Assembly: GCA_017618435.1 (NCBI GenBank)
Contig: JAFZUH010000100.1
Span: 1-13,345, forward strand
Source: Bacteroidales bacterium
Lineage (GTDB): Bacteria; Bacteroidota; Bacteroidia; Bacteroidales; WCHB1-69
Length of the DNA: 13,345 nucleotides
Reading direction: 5' to 3'
The notes under the pieces were generated by a model. The model worked only from the letters and a program-made list of their open reading frames with translations. It did not search any database and was not told where the DNA came from. Each line of letters opens with the position of its first letter. The first letter of the stretch is position 1. Shown one piece after another: positions 1 to 7,671 of the stretch. The translations under genes and the position numbers were made by a program.

Positions 1-682
1 AAGTTAAATTGGTAAATGTTGATGTACCTGTTGTCTGACTTTCATTATAGCAAAAAACAGAATCATCAGCGGTAAAATTAACCTCCGGTCTGTTTTTTAC
101 AAACACAAAATCCGGTTCACTATACGTGGAAACACAACCGTTTATATCGGTTACCGTCAACCCAACAGTGTAATTTATTCTGGTATTACCTGCATTTAAA
201 TAACGCCATGTCGGATTGGCAACCCTACTGTTACCACCATCGCCAAAGTTCCACAAAAAACCACTAAAACTACTTGTTGTGGCAGGGGCTGTCGGCACCA
301 TAGTGAAAGAAACCGTTTCTCCGGGGCATATCGTATCATTGGCCTTTGTGAAAGTTGCCGTTAAAGGTTCTACAATACGAATGGTTTCCGAATAAGTTTT
401 TGTTGTACTGCCATAGGTAACAGTAAGCACAACGGTGAAATTGCCTGCCGTTGTATATGGGTGAGTAGGGTCTGTCCCAACGATAGTATAGGCAGGAGTT
501 CCATCACCAAAATTCCAATTAATAGCCGTAATACCTGATGGATTGGTACTTGTGTTAGTAAACATAACCGAAGTTGGAAGGCAAGGAGTACCTGTGGTAT
601 AACTCCAAGTAAAACTTGCGGTCTGTGCCGATGCATACAACGAAAGTATGCAAAAGATGCTGATAAATAAAAACTTCCTCAT
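1..682 (-). CDS. Secreted PKD-repeat protein, N-terminal part (cut by left edge)
   Basis: I translated this frame to the window edge and found 227 residues with no stop, so the gene continues to the left. The ATG at 680-682 opens a classic Sec signal peptide: basic MRK, a hydrophobic stretch, then cleavage after ASA at about residue 19. Two PKD domains follow, at residues 22-103 and 108-196. Each has the NFGDG motif (WNFGDG at 56-61 and 144-149) and a closing strand pair (FTVVLTV; YTVGLTVTDINGC). A third begins near residue 199. PKD domains are immunoglobulin-like modules common in exported Bacteroidetes proteins, where they usually space binding or enzymatic domains and often precede a T9SS or gliding-type C-terminal anchor. 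That C-terminus is not in view, so function and anchoring are unknown. The gene lies 101 bases downstream of the membrane glycosyltransferase gene in the same orientation. I found no TAnnTTTG box in the gap, so it may depend on a weaker promoter or on read-through. Confidence 0.88.
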   Translation of the reverse strand, partial: MRKFLFISIFCILSLYASAQTASFTWSYTTGTPCLPTSVMFTNTSTNPSGITAINWNFGDGTPAYTIVGTDPTHPYTTAGNFTVVLTVTYGSTTKTYSETIRIVEPLTATFTKANDTICPGETVSFTMVPTAPATTSSFSGFLWNFGDGGNSRVANPTWRYLNAGNTRINYTVGLTVTDINGCVSTYSEPDFVFVKNRPEVNFTADDSVFCYNESQTTGTSTFTNLT

Positions 683-783
683 CTGTTCTTGGTTTTATAT
701 ATTTTTATTCTAAATTTATTTTCACTATTCCTTTATTTATACAGACGCAACCTTTTCAACAAAAGTTGTATCCGTTTTGTTTT

Positions 784-3087
784 TTATCTGTTTATTCCTT
801 GTATTTGATTTATAACAGCCTGACAATCATCTGCATGTGCAGGATATTTTGTTGTCATTTTTTGTAACAAATCCAAAGCATCGTTTGCTTTGCCTGTCTG
901 TGCCCAATATATGGCTTGATAATATTGTGATTCAAATCTCCGTCCCATTTTTTTAATACAATCTTCCATAATCACATTGCCTCTATTGGGGTTGCCTATT
1001 CTCGCATACATCAAAGCCAAATTGTAATAATTTTGAGCCGAAAATGGATTTATTCCTATCATTTTTTCAGACAATTCAAACACTTTGTTTAAATAAACAT
1101 TGTTGTTGGTTGCTTGATATATATGCGTATAAATATTGGTAGCATAAGATATAAAATTCTCATTTGGACACACTTCCACCAAACGGTCGGTGTAATAAAC
1201 AATGGAATCTATATGTGTTGTTCCTGAATACAATTCCACCAGACTTGACAGGGCAGCCTCGTTATTAGGGTCGTAGGCCAAGGCTTCTCTGTATTTGCCG
1301 ATAGCGGCATAAACAATATTGATACGTTCCTCCATAGACAAACTGTCGTCTGACAATTTGGATTTTAGCAAATAACCTTCGTAATCGGCTTTGTTTTCCC
1401 TTTTGATAATGGCCGCAATGGGTTTCCCGTCTACATCTATTGTATGAATTGTTCCTTTAGGAGGCCAAATGTTATGTTGCAATTGAAAAGCATTAATATA
1501 GGTATTAATACTAATGGCATAATCCCAATCCGAATTGCCTCGTTCATAATAACGGATATAGCCTATTTCATAATATTTTGCGGTATCGTTTCTGAAATAA
1601 TATTCAATAGCCTTATGGTCATTGGACGATATTTTTATTTTTTCAGGAGTATTTCCTTTTAAATTATTTTCAATAAGATAATTGTCCAACCATGTAGAAG
1701 CGGCACGCGTGCTATGCTGATAATAATCCATTTCGTAATAGCCGTAATTTTTGCTGACACCTCCACACAATTGATTGTAATATACATATTCATGCGGGTG
1801 ATATTTGCAAATATGAACAAGGGGCAATATCAACAGCAAAGCAAAAATGCCATAAACTACCCATTTCCAAGCCCCTTTCATCTTGTCAGCCCAAGCATTC
1901 CAACCGAAAACGGAAGCCGTTACCAAAAACGGATAGGTAAACAAAACATGACGCCAACCGCCATAAACGTTTGAGGCTTTGTAAATGATATAAAATATTG
2001 GGAAAAAGAACGAAAAGAAAACAATAAATGTTATCATTCCTGTCTGTTTTTTGATAATTTTGGGTAAGAACACTAAAAATGCCAAAAGCCCCAAGATAAC
2101 GACCTCAGGAATAGTCATAAAAATATATTTCGGCAAATAATACCATGGTGCATTGGTTGACCAAATATTCACACCTTCAAATACCTGCCTCAAATTCACG
2201 CTATAATGTTCCATCAAATCCAAAGCCTCTTTGGCATGGGCAATAGGACTTTGTTGCAAATAGGGCCACAACACTATGCTGACAAAATAACCGACAATAC
2301 TCGTCAGCAACAATTTGCCAATAAGAACAAAACCTTTGGTCCAAAATATTCCTTGATTCCATTTGTGTTCCTTATTAACAAAGAAATACCAAACTCCACA
2401 GAACAAAAACAAATAGGCTACCAAAATCAAACCGCCAATACGGACAGAATTTGCAATAGCAATACCCAATGCCACAAAAAGCAACCTTTTCCAACTTGTT
2501 TTGGGCAATTCTCTTACCAACAATATCATTTGATAGATGGCAAAAGTATACCCTAAAGCAAATGGTATATCTTTGGGATTGTTGAACGAATGTCCCAAAA
2601 ATCTCGGAGAAAGCAATAAGAGCAAAAAGCCCATTATTGCTGCTCTGTAACCACATGTTTTGGCCAACAACAAGGCTATGATAAAAGCAATGCACCACCC
2701 CAACAAAGCATTGCAACAATGCCTGAATTCGTAGGGATTGTCTATATGAAACCATTTGATGAACAAATAGGTAACATTGTCAAATGATTGTCCGTAATAT
2801 TCAAGGTTTTGAGTAAGCGGGTCACCTTGTGTATTGACAGCAGCAGTATCTCCGTTGGCAAAATAATCATATACACGCGAAGAATGCACATAACTTGATT
2901 TTTCATCGCCAGACATACCCGAATTCAAACTCAACAACGGCACGACAACAAATGCCACTGCCGCCAAGATATAAAACACTTTTTTCAAAAACAAGGGTTC
3001 TTTTTCACAAACGGTTGATTTAACGCCTGTTGAATCCTTATCTGTCGCATTTTTCTTTGTATTTTCCGTGGTCTGATTCTGTTTCAT
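784..3087 (-). CDS. GT-C fold membrane glycosyltransferase (PMT/ArnT-like) with C-terminal TPR region
   Basis: This is a 767-residue polytopic membrane protein. After a hydrophilic Lys/Thr-rich N-terminus (1-30) comes a first membrane helix at about 34-54, then a loop holding GDEKSSY with an acidic DE pair at 61-62. That position matches the catalytic acidic residues of the first extracytoplasmic loop in GT-C enzymes. Further hydrophobic segments lie near 124-143, 149-165, 173-190, 200-236, 252-276, 323-341, 350-370, 382-397 and 408-426. The PRFLGHSFNNPKDIPFA stretch (161-177) is of a type I associate with Bacteroidetes proteins annotated as glycosyltransferase family 39. Residues 430-560 form a soluble region. 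Residues 588-765 look like TPR helices (for example YYNLALMYARIGNPNRG at 687-703 and the paired helices around 720-745). Family knowledge suggests transfer of a sugar from a polyprenyl-phosphate donor on the periplasmic side. The acceptor (protein, glycan or lipid) is not evident. It has its own promoter box, so it is probably not strictly tied to the purF-like gene upstream. Confidence 0.75.
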   Translation of the reverse strand: MKQNQTTENTKKNATDKDSTGVKSTVCEKEPLFLKKVFYILAAVAFVVVPLLSLNSGMSGDEKSSYVHSSRVYDYFANGDTAAVNTQGDPLTQNLEYYGQSFDNVTYLFIKWFHIDNPYEFRHCCNALLGWCIAFIIALLLAKTCGYRAAIMGFLLLLLSPRFLGHSFNNPKDIPFALGYTFAIYQMILLVRELPKTSWKRLLFVALGIAIANSVRIGGLILVAYLFLFCGVWYFFVNKEHKWNQGIFWTKGFVLIGKLLLTSIVGYFVSIVLWPYLQQSPIAHAKEALDLMEHYSVNLRQVFEGVNIWSTNAPWYYLPKYIFMTIPEVVILGLLAFLVFLPKIIKKQTGMITFIVFFSFFFPIFYIIYKASNVYGGWRHVLFTYPFLVTASVFGWNAWADKMKGAWKWVVYGIFALLLILPLVHICKYHPHEYVYYNQLCGGVSKNYGYYEMDYYQHSTRAASTWLDNYLIENNLKGNTPEKIKISSNDHKAIEYYFRNDTAKYYEIGYIRYYERGNSDWDYAISINTYINAFQLQHNIWPPKGTIHTIDVDGKPIAAIIKRENKADYEGYLLKSKLSDDSLSMEERINIVYAAIGKYREALAYDPNNEAALSSLVELYSGTTHIDSIVYYTDRLVEVCPNENFISYATNIYTHIYQATNNNVYLNKVFELSEKMIGINPFSAQNYYNLALMYARIGNPNRGNVIMEDCIKKMGRRFESQYYQAIYWAQTGKANDALDLLQKMTTKYPAHADDCQAVINQIQGINR

Positions 3088-3114
3088 GCTCTATATAATA
3101 TCTCTAAAAGAATA

Positions 3115-3122
3115 CAAAGGTA
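3115..3122 (-). promoter_or_regulatory. Bacteroidetes -7 box for the GT-C/TPR gene
   Basis: On the minus strand this reads TACCTTTG, a full match to the TAnnTTTG -7 consensus of Bacteroidetes. It lies 27 bases before the ATG at 3085-3087, which implies a leader of about 20 bases. No good -33 TTTG sits at the expected spacing of about 19-20 bases, so the call rests on the -7 box and its position. Confidence 0.6.
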
Positions 3123-3232
3123 GTAAAATATTTTGTAAAACACAGCAATAAGAGTAATATTTTATTTTTATAGCACTATAACATTCTGAAAATCAAATAT
3201 ATATTTATTTCAACAAAATATTAACATCTTGC

Positions 3233-3263
3233 AAAAAAAAGGAAGTGTATTTACTGCACTTCC
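3233..3263 (-). terminator. Rho-independent terminator of the purF-like gene
   Basis: On the minus strand, 26 bases after the stop codon, GGAAGTG and CACTTCC form a perfect 7-bp stem around a 9-base loop and are followed at once by eight Ts. Reading the plus strand, no comparable U tract follows the stem, so it serves the minus-strand gene. It separates the purF-like transcript from the glycosyltransferase gene downstream. Confidence 0.88.
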
Positions 3264-3289
3264 TCTATCATTCTTGATTGTTTACCCCT

Positions 3290-4696
3290 TTATTCTCCAT
3301 AACTTGAACCGTCAAAGCAATGAGTGCATATACAGTCTTTGGGCAAACCTATCGTTTTTGCAATCGTTGATAAGGTATTGAATTTAAGCGAATCAACCCC
3401 AATATGCTTACGCAGCATTTCCACCATGTTAGCATATTCTTTGGTCGTTTCATCACGATAAAGATGTAAATTTTTATTACTGTCTCCTTCCAATTCTTTT
3501 ATTACCCTACGGGTGATAAGTTCCATTTCTGTTTTGGATGCGGAAAAATTCAAAAACTCACAGCCATAGAGCAATGGAGGGCAACTAATACGGATATGTA
3601 CCTCTTTTGCACCGTAATCGTATATCATCTTCACATTATCTTTCAATTGGGTACCCCGCACTATACTGTCATCACAAATTACCACTTTTTTGCCGGCGAG
3701 TAATGCTCTATTGGGCAAAAGTTTCATCTTAGCCACATGTTCACGCATAATTTGAGAAGAAGGCATAAAACTGCGTGACCATGTAGGAGTATATTTTACT
3801 ATGCCCCTTTGATAAGGAATGCCTTTTCCCATGGCATAGCCCAATGCCATTCCTATACCTGAATCGGGAATGGCTGAAACGAAATCGGCCTCCACATCAT
3901 CAGATTTTCCCAACTCATAACCACCTATATAACGGGTATTTTCAACATTTATATGCTCATACTGCGTGGACGGAAATCCGTAGTATATCCATAAAAATGA
4001 ACATATCTGCATTTTATCATTGGGGGCTAACAACTGTTGGCATCCATAAGGGGAAACCCGCACTATCTCACCCGGACCGACAAATTGTTCTACCTCATAA
4101 CCCATATTCGCAAAACTATGACTTTCAAAAGCAAGTACATAGCCATTCTGGTTTTTCCCTATCACTATAGGAGTACGTCCATAATAATCTCTCGCTGCAA
4201 TGATACCATTGTCGGTGAGTATTAACATTGAACATGAACCCTTTACTTTTTTGTAAACATTTTGTATACCGTCCACAAAATCTTTGCCTTGAGTAATCAT
4301 TAAGGCTATCAATTCTGTAGGATTGGTAGAGCCCGAACTTAATTCTGTAAATTGCTGATTAAGGGAAAGACATTCTGCCTCTAATTCTGCCATATTATTA
4401 ATGCGGGATACTGTAACTATGGCAAACCGTCCCAAATGTGAATTTACCACTATCGGCTGAGCATCTGTATCACTGATGACTCCTATTCCACAATTTCCTT
4501 TGAATTTATCCAACTCATCACCGAATTTGCTACGGAAATAGGTGTTTTCAATATTATGTATGGAACGATAAAACACACCATTTTCCATGGTAACCATTCC
4601 TCCACGCTTGGTACCTAAATGTGAATGATAATCTATACCATAAAACAAATCCTCTACGCATGCACGCTTAGATGCAACTCCGAAAAAACCACTCAT
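3290..4696 (-). CDS. PurF-like (amidophosphoribosyltransferase family) protein with degenerate glutaminase site
   Basis: This 468-residue protein has the PurF layout: an N-terminal Ntn-hydrolase (glutamine amidotransferase class II) domain at about 1-225 and a phosphoribosyltransferase domain at about 230-468. The PRPP-binding motif VVICDDSIVRGTQ is intact at 338-350, and the PurF-type segment AIPDSGIGMALGYA lies at 275-288. Cysteines at 232, 379 and in CICTHC (455-460) fit the positions that bind the 4Fe-4S cluster in Bacillus-type PurF. Canonical PurF starts MCGI and uses Cys1 as nucleophile. Here the N-terminus is MSGFFG, with Ser in that place. The conserved HxRYxT arginine motif reads GIGVISDT (70-77), and the HNG motif region reads VTVSRINN (94-101). 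A stop codon lies two codons before this ATG, so no upstream Cys start exists. From memory, Bacteroidales carry similar MSGFFG proteins annotated as amidophosphoribosyltransferase, which suggests a conserved paralog. Its reaction is unknown: it may use ammonia, act as a non-glutaminase phosphoribosyltransferase, or be regulatory. I withhold the symbol purF for this reason. Confidence 0.85.
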   Translation of the reverse strand: MSGFFGVASKRACVEDLFYGIDYHSHLGTKRGGMVTMENGVFYRSIHNIENTYFRSKFGDELDKFKGNCGIGVISDTDAQPIVVNSHLGRFAIVTVSRINNMAELEAECLSLNQQFTELSSGSTNPTELIALMITQGKDFVDGIQNVYKKVKGSCSMLILTDNGIIAARDYYGRTPIVIGKNQNGYVLAFESHSFANMGYEVEQFVGPGEIVRVSPYGCQQLLAPNDKMQICSFLWIYYGFPSTQYEHINVENTRYIGGYELGKSDDVEADFVSAIPDSGIGMALGYAMGKGIPYQRGIVKYTPTWSRSFMPSSQIMREHVAKMKLLPNRALLAGKKVVICDDSIVRGTQLKDNVKMIYDYGAKEVHIRISCPPLLYGCEFLNFSASKTEMELITRRVIKELEGDSNKNLHLYRDETTKEYANMVEMLRKHIGVDSLKFNTLSTIAKTIGLPKDCICTHCFDGSSYGE

Positions 4697-4745
4697 ATAT
4701 TATATTTTATTACTGATTAAATAAAAAACACGATAAAATTGACCG

Positions 4746-4753
4746 CAAAAGTA
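4746..4753 (-). promoter_or_regulatory. Bacteroidetes -7 box for the purF-like gene
   Basis: The minus strand reads TACTTTTG, a full TAnnTTTG match, 49 bases before the ATG at 4694-4696. It implies a leader of roughly 40-45 bases and shows that the purF-like gene can be transcribed independently of nrdDG. No -33 TTTG is seen at the right spacing. A small inverted repeat, ACAAC-AAA-GTTGT at 4787-4799, lies further upstream. Confidence 0.6.
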
Positions 4754-4892
4754 GCATTTTTTTCCTTATTTCTAAAAGGCAATTGCACAACAAAGTTGTT
4801 ACGGAATAACACATCATTTCAGTTAAGTTTTTGGAAAATTCACTTCATTCGCATCTGCCCTGCAATTTTTCAATCTGAATCAGACTATGCCG

Positions 4893-5360
4893 CTATTTTC
4901 TGAACTTTGCCGTTATATCCTCCAACTCGCAAGTATCGTTGATATGTTTTATTCTATACAACCTCTGGTTGGTTGTCGGCTTGTCCAATGCCCCACATTC
5001 AGGTTTATAGGGACCTATTTTCACATAATCGAAAAACCGTGCTTGAAACAAATCTGACAATTTTTCTCTGCCTGAATACCAAGCCGTTTTCAAGTTATAG
5101 TTTGTTTTCACCCATTTCGCCAAGTTGTTTACAGTTTGCACATCGGCATCCCCCCCCATAAAGGCAACACAAGTCAAACCATTGAGATATTTTTTCAATA
5201 TATCATCAATGGTTCTTTCTGTTAATGGTGTGCCAATATCTTCTGCCAAAAAAGGGCTATGACATTCTTTGCAAAAGCAAGGACAATTCGTAATATTGAA
5301 TGCTAATGTCGTTTCATCAGGTATTTCCTGAAAAACAATGTCATAATTATAATATTTCAT
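4893..5360 (-). CDS. nrdG: Anaerobic ribonucleoside-triphosphate reductase activating protein (radical SAM)
   Basis: This 155-residue protein is the radical SAM activase that uses a 4Fe-4S cluster and S-adenosylmethionine to put the glycyl radical on NrdD. The cluster motif CX3CX2C is formed by C26, C30 and C33 (NCPCFCKECHSPFL), with an extra cysteine, C28, inside the loop. The SAM-contact GGD motif (FMGGDAD) is at 69-71, and the family C-terminal segment KIGPYKPECGALDKPTTNQR spans 114-133. The length is usual for NrdG (about 150-175). Its ATG overlaps the nrdD stop by one base (TAATG), which implies translational coupling, as fits a dedicated activase-substrate pair. The GGD motif is encoded by a run of eight Gs (5150-5157 on the minus strand), a possible slippage site. 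No strong terminator was found downstream; the next gene has its own promoter. Confidence 0.93.
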   Translation of the reverse strand: MKYYNYDIVFQEIPDETTLAFNITNCPCFCKECHSPFLAEDIGTPLTERTIDDILKKYLNGLTCVAFMGGDADVQTVNNLAKWVKTNYNLKTAWYSGREKLSDLFQARFFDYVKIGPYKPECGALDKPTTNQRLYRIKHINDTCELEDITAKFRK

Positions 5361-7531
5361 TACATTTCGGCTTTTTCAACCTGAGCCTGCACGTTTTGAA
5401 AACTATGTTCATGACTATGTCCGTGATTGCATTCTCCCATCGGACTATTCTTGGGAGCGTAGAATCGCTTTGAAGCCTCTATTTGTCTTTCATGAGAGAA
5501 ATGGTCAATACGTTTCAAATAACCGATAACTCTGGTTGCCCAACTTACATTTTCGCTTCCGCAAACAGGACATTGATGCAAATAACGCTTGTCTATATGT
5601 TTACATTCGCTATTGTTGCAAATCGTATTGGGAATATTAAAAGTGAAATAGTTTGTACCTTCAACTGCAGCCAATCTTAATAGGTTTCTATATTGGGAAA
5701 CTGACAAATGTTCTTCCAAATTCATGTGCAAAGCAGAACCGCCATCCAAATATTGTACATATTCTTTGCCATGCAGTTTAAATTTATCGAAAATAGTCAG
5801 CGAATCGTCTTCCACTACATAGAAATAACTATTGTAACAATCTCTTGATACTTTGTAGCCGTCTGCTTTGTCCCAATTGGCGTGTTTTACACCAAGATTT
5901 TCAGCAGGAACAAATTCGGTATTGAACATCAAATCTTTTGTACGGGCGGCTTTGTTTTCATCGGAAATAGTTTGCAATATAGACTGGATAAATTCTCTGT
6001 AATCATTATTGTCACTAACTTGTATTCCCAAAAATTCTGCGGCTTCTACAACACCGTTTACACCAATGGTCAGATATTGTTTATCCAAAGAAATAAATCC
6101 TGCTTCATAAACGGTAAGCATGTGTGCCTGATAAAAATCCTTCAACAATTCATTGAAAGCCGTTTGATAGCAATGCACTTTTTTAACCTGTTCACGCAAA
6201 TACTCCAACACATCTTTTCTTTGATTGATAGCATCTTGCACCAAACGATTGATATTAAGTGTCATCACCGACTTGGAACCTGTAGCCACGCCACCTGCAC
6301 CCAAAGAATAGCTGAATTGATTGTCTTGCATTTCGTTACGCAAACGGCAACAAGAACTCAAACTGTCGGCTGAATCAGACATATAGGTAAAGAAAGAATG
6401 ACCTTCTGCATACATTTCTGCAGTAAAATCACCGTATGCCTTGTCTTTTACATCGTTGCCATCGGTAAGCAAAGCCATTGTTTCAACAGGGAAAGTCAAT
6501 ATTTGTTTGGTTCTTTCTTTGTTGAACCATTTCATAAACAATCTTTGCAAAGCGTCCAAAGATTCCCAAATAGGTCTTGTCCCGTCAGGGAAAGCGAAAT
6601 CGCCGAACACCCCTTGGAAATAATAACTGTCAAAATAACTGATATTCCAAAAAACAGACTGGAAATTGCGGGCAGCAGCCGGTTGGTTCAAATAATAAAC
6701 CACATTCTGGAAATAATCAAAAATGACATCTTTTATTGTTCTGTCTTTATCTATGCTTTTTTCAACAATATCATTTAAATGTTGGGTATAATCATCTCCC
6801 CATTCTTTTCTGCAGAAATAGTCGAAATACATTAGAAATTCAGGAGTGGCAACTGCACCTGCAAATTGAGAAGCAATGGTAAAAACCATATTGACAAAAA
6901 TACCGCAAAAACTTCTCAAATGTTTGGGAGGCGTAGAAATACCACCCATTTTTTGCAAACCGTCCAACAACATAGGATACATGGTAACGGCCACACAATA
7001 AGGGAAAATAGAAGTTTCATCATGCTTGTACAATTCGTGTTTTTCCAACTGACGGATATATTCTTTTGCCAAATCTTCACCATACATTTCCCTGATTTTG
7101 TCTGTCAGTCTGGAACGGTTCAATTTAATAACATCTCCTTTGAAAAGTTCTCCATTCAAGGTGGCGATATTTTTTTCCGTCACATTGGCATTGGAGTCAA
7201 AATCACTGCCTGTTGCTGCATTTTTTGCTTTGATATAACGACCGATATATGTTTTTTTCTTTTCCAATTCACGGGCAGAACGGCGTTTTTCCCGATAAAG
7301 AATAAAAGCCTTGGCTACATTATAATAATTTCTGTGCATCAATTCCCTTTCAACTTGGTCGGAAATGCTTTCTATATTAATGAAATTATATAACTTGAGT
7401 GAACCGATAATGCTTTCTATTTCACCCGCCTGATATGGTTCGCAAACCGCATTGAACGCAGCTTCTATCGCTTTGTAGATTTTTGTCTGGTCGTACTTTT
7501 GTGCAGTATTATCTCTTTTTACAACAAGCAT
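5360..7531 (-). CDS. nrdD: Anaerobic (class III) ribonucleoside-triphosphate reductase
   Basis: This 723-residue cytoplasmic enzyme reduces ribonucleoside triphosphates to deoxynucleotides without oxygen. An ATP-cone allosteric domain occupies about 3-92 (VVKRDNTAQKYDQTKIYKAI). The catalytic barrel follows, with candidate active-site cysteines C179 (FPYCVAV) and the C394-C395 pair (LSSCCRLRNE). Near the C-terminus, four cysteines, C638, C643, C654 and C657, form the zinc-ribbon-like site of class III enzymes. The glycyl-radical loop TRVIGYL places the radical on G670. The length and domain order are normal for the family. The last 25 residues hold an unusual Cys/His-rich stretch, ECNHGHSHEHS (700-710), which could bind metal. 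The stop overlaps the nrdG start by one base, so the two are co-transcribed and probably coupled. Expression is probably set by the elements in the intergenic region 7532-8008. Confidence 0.95.
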   Translation of the reverse strand: MLVVKRDNTAQKYDQTKIYKAIEAAFNAVCEPYQAGEIESIIGSLKLYNFINIESISDQVERELMHRNYYNVAKAFILYREKRRSARELEKKKTYIGRYIKAKNAATGSDFDSNANVTEKNIATLNGELFKGDVIKLNRSRLTDKIREMYGEDLAKEYIRQLEKHELYKHDETSIFPYCVAVTMYPMLLDGLQKMGGISTPPKHLRSFCGIFVNMVFTIASQFAGAVATPEFLMYFDYFCRKEWGDDYTQHLNDIVEKSIDKDRTIKDVIFDYFQNVVYYLNQPAAARNFQSVFWNISYFDSYYFQGVFGDFAFPDGTRPIWESLDALQRLFMKWFNKERTKQILTFPVETMALLTDGNDVKDKAYGDFTAEMYAEGHSFFTYMSDSADSLSSCCRLRNEMQDNQFSYSLGAGGVATGSKSVMTLNINRLVQDAINQRKDVLEYLREQVKKVHCYQTAFNELLKDFYQAHMLTVYEAGFISLDKQYLTIGVNGVVEAAEFLGIQVSDNNDYREFIQSILQTISDENKAARTKDLMFNTEFVPAENLGVKHANWDKADGYKVSRDCYNSYFYVVEDDSLTIFDKFKLHGKEYVQYLDGGSALHMNLEEHLSVSQYRNLLRLAAVEGTNYFTFNIPNTICNNSECKHIDKRYLHQCPVCGSENVSWATRVIGYLKRIDHFSHERQIEASKRFYAPKNSPMGECNHGHSHEHSFQNVQAQVEKAEM

Positions 7532-7577
7532 AATTATTTTGTCATTAAATTGTTTATTTATTTGATTTTACACCTTT

Positions 7578-7587
7578 CCCTTAAGGG
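7578..7587. promoter_or_regulatory. Palindrome in the nrdD leader
   Basis: CCCTTAAGGG is a perfect 10-base palindrome. It lies about 10-20 bases inside the expected nrdD transcript, between the -7 box (7603-7610) and the ATG (7531). It could be an operator half-overlapping the start of transcription or simply chance; no known binding protein is implied. Confidence 0.3.
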
Positions 7588-7602
7588 GTTCGTATGGTTT
7601 TA

Positions 7603-7610
7603 CAAAGATA
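7603..7610 (-). promoter_or_regulatory. Bacteroidetes -7 box for nrdDG
   Basis: The minus strand reads TATCTTTG, a full TAnnTTTG match, 71 bases before the nrdD ATG. The transcript would start near 7598 with a leader of about 65 bases. No -33 TTTG is seen at the standard spacing, which would suit a promoter that needs an activator. Confidence 0.58.
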
Positions 7611-7653
7611 ACACTATAAACAAACACTTCGGCATATTTCACGCTAATTTTTA

Positions 7654-7671
7654 TTAACTATTTTTAGTTAA
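7654..7671. promoter_or_regulatory. Perfect inverted repeat upstream of nrdD, candidate operator
   Basis: TTAACTA and TAGTTAA are perfect 7-base arms around a 4-base TTTT spacer, 18 bases in all. The centre lies about 64 bases upstream of the predicted nrdD transcription start, close to the -61.5 position used by CRP/FNR-type activators. The arms are not the FNR (TTGAT/ATCAA) or CRP consensus, so the binding protein is unknown and the operator role is inferred from symmetry and position. Confidence 0.4.

Noticed and set aside
370..636. Minus-strand open frame of 88 codons
   Set aside because: It overlaps the PKD gene in another frame on the same strand. The PKD frame has a signal peptide and clear domain motifs, while this one has a Leu-rich composition typical of a shadow.
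748..768. Hairpin CAAC-C-TTTT / AAAA-GTTG after the glycosyltransferase gene, as a terminator
   Set aside because: The stem has a bulge and is AT-rich, and on the minus strand, where it would be needed, no U run follows.
4787..4799. ACAAC-AAA-GTTGT upstream of the purF-like gene, compared with a similar motif near 757-769 upstream of the PKD gene
   Set aside because: The two sites share only about a dozen AT-rich bases and sit at different distances from their genes. This is too little to claim a shared operator.
5882..6373. Plus-strand open frame of 163 codons (also the one at 6866-7393)
   Set aside because: Both lie wholly antisense to nrdD, which is full length with all family motifs. 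Their translations resemble no family and have no promoter.
7611..7618. ACACTATA, resembling half of an NrdR box next to the nrdD -7 box
   Set aside because: The second half of the palindrome is missing and no paired box was found at the expected spacing.
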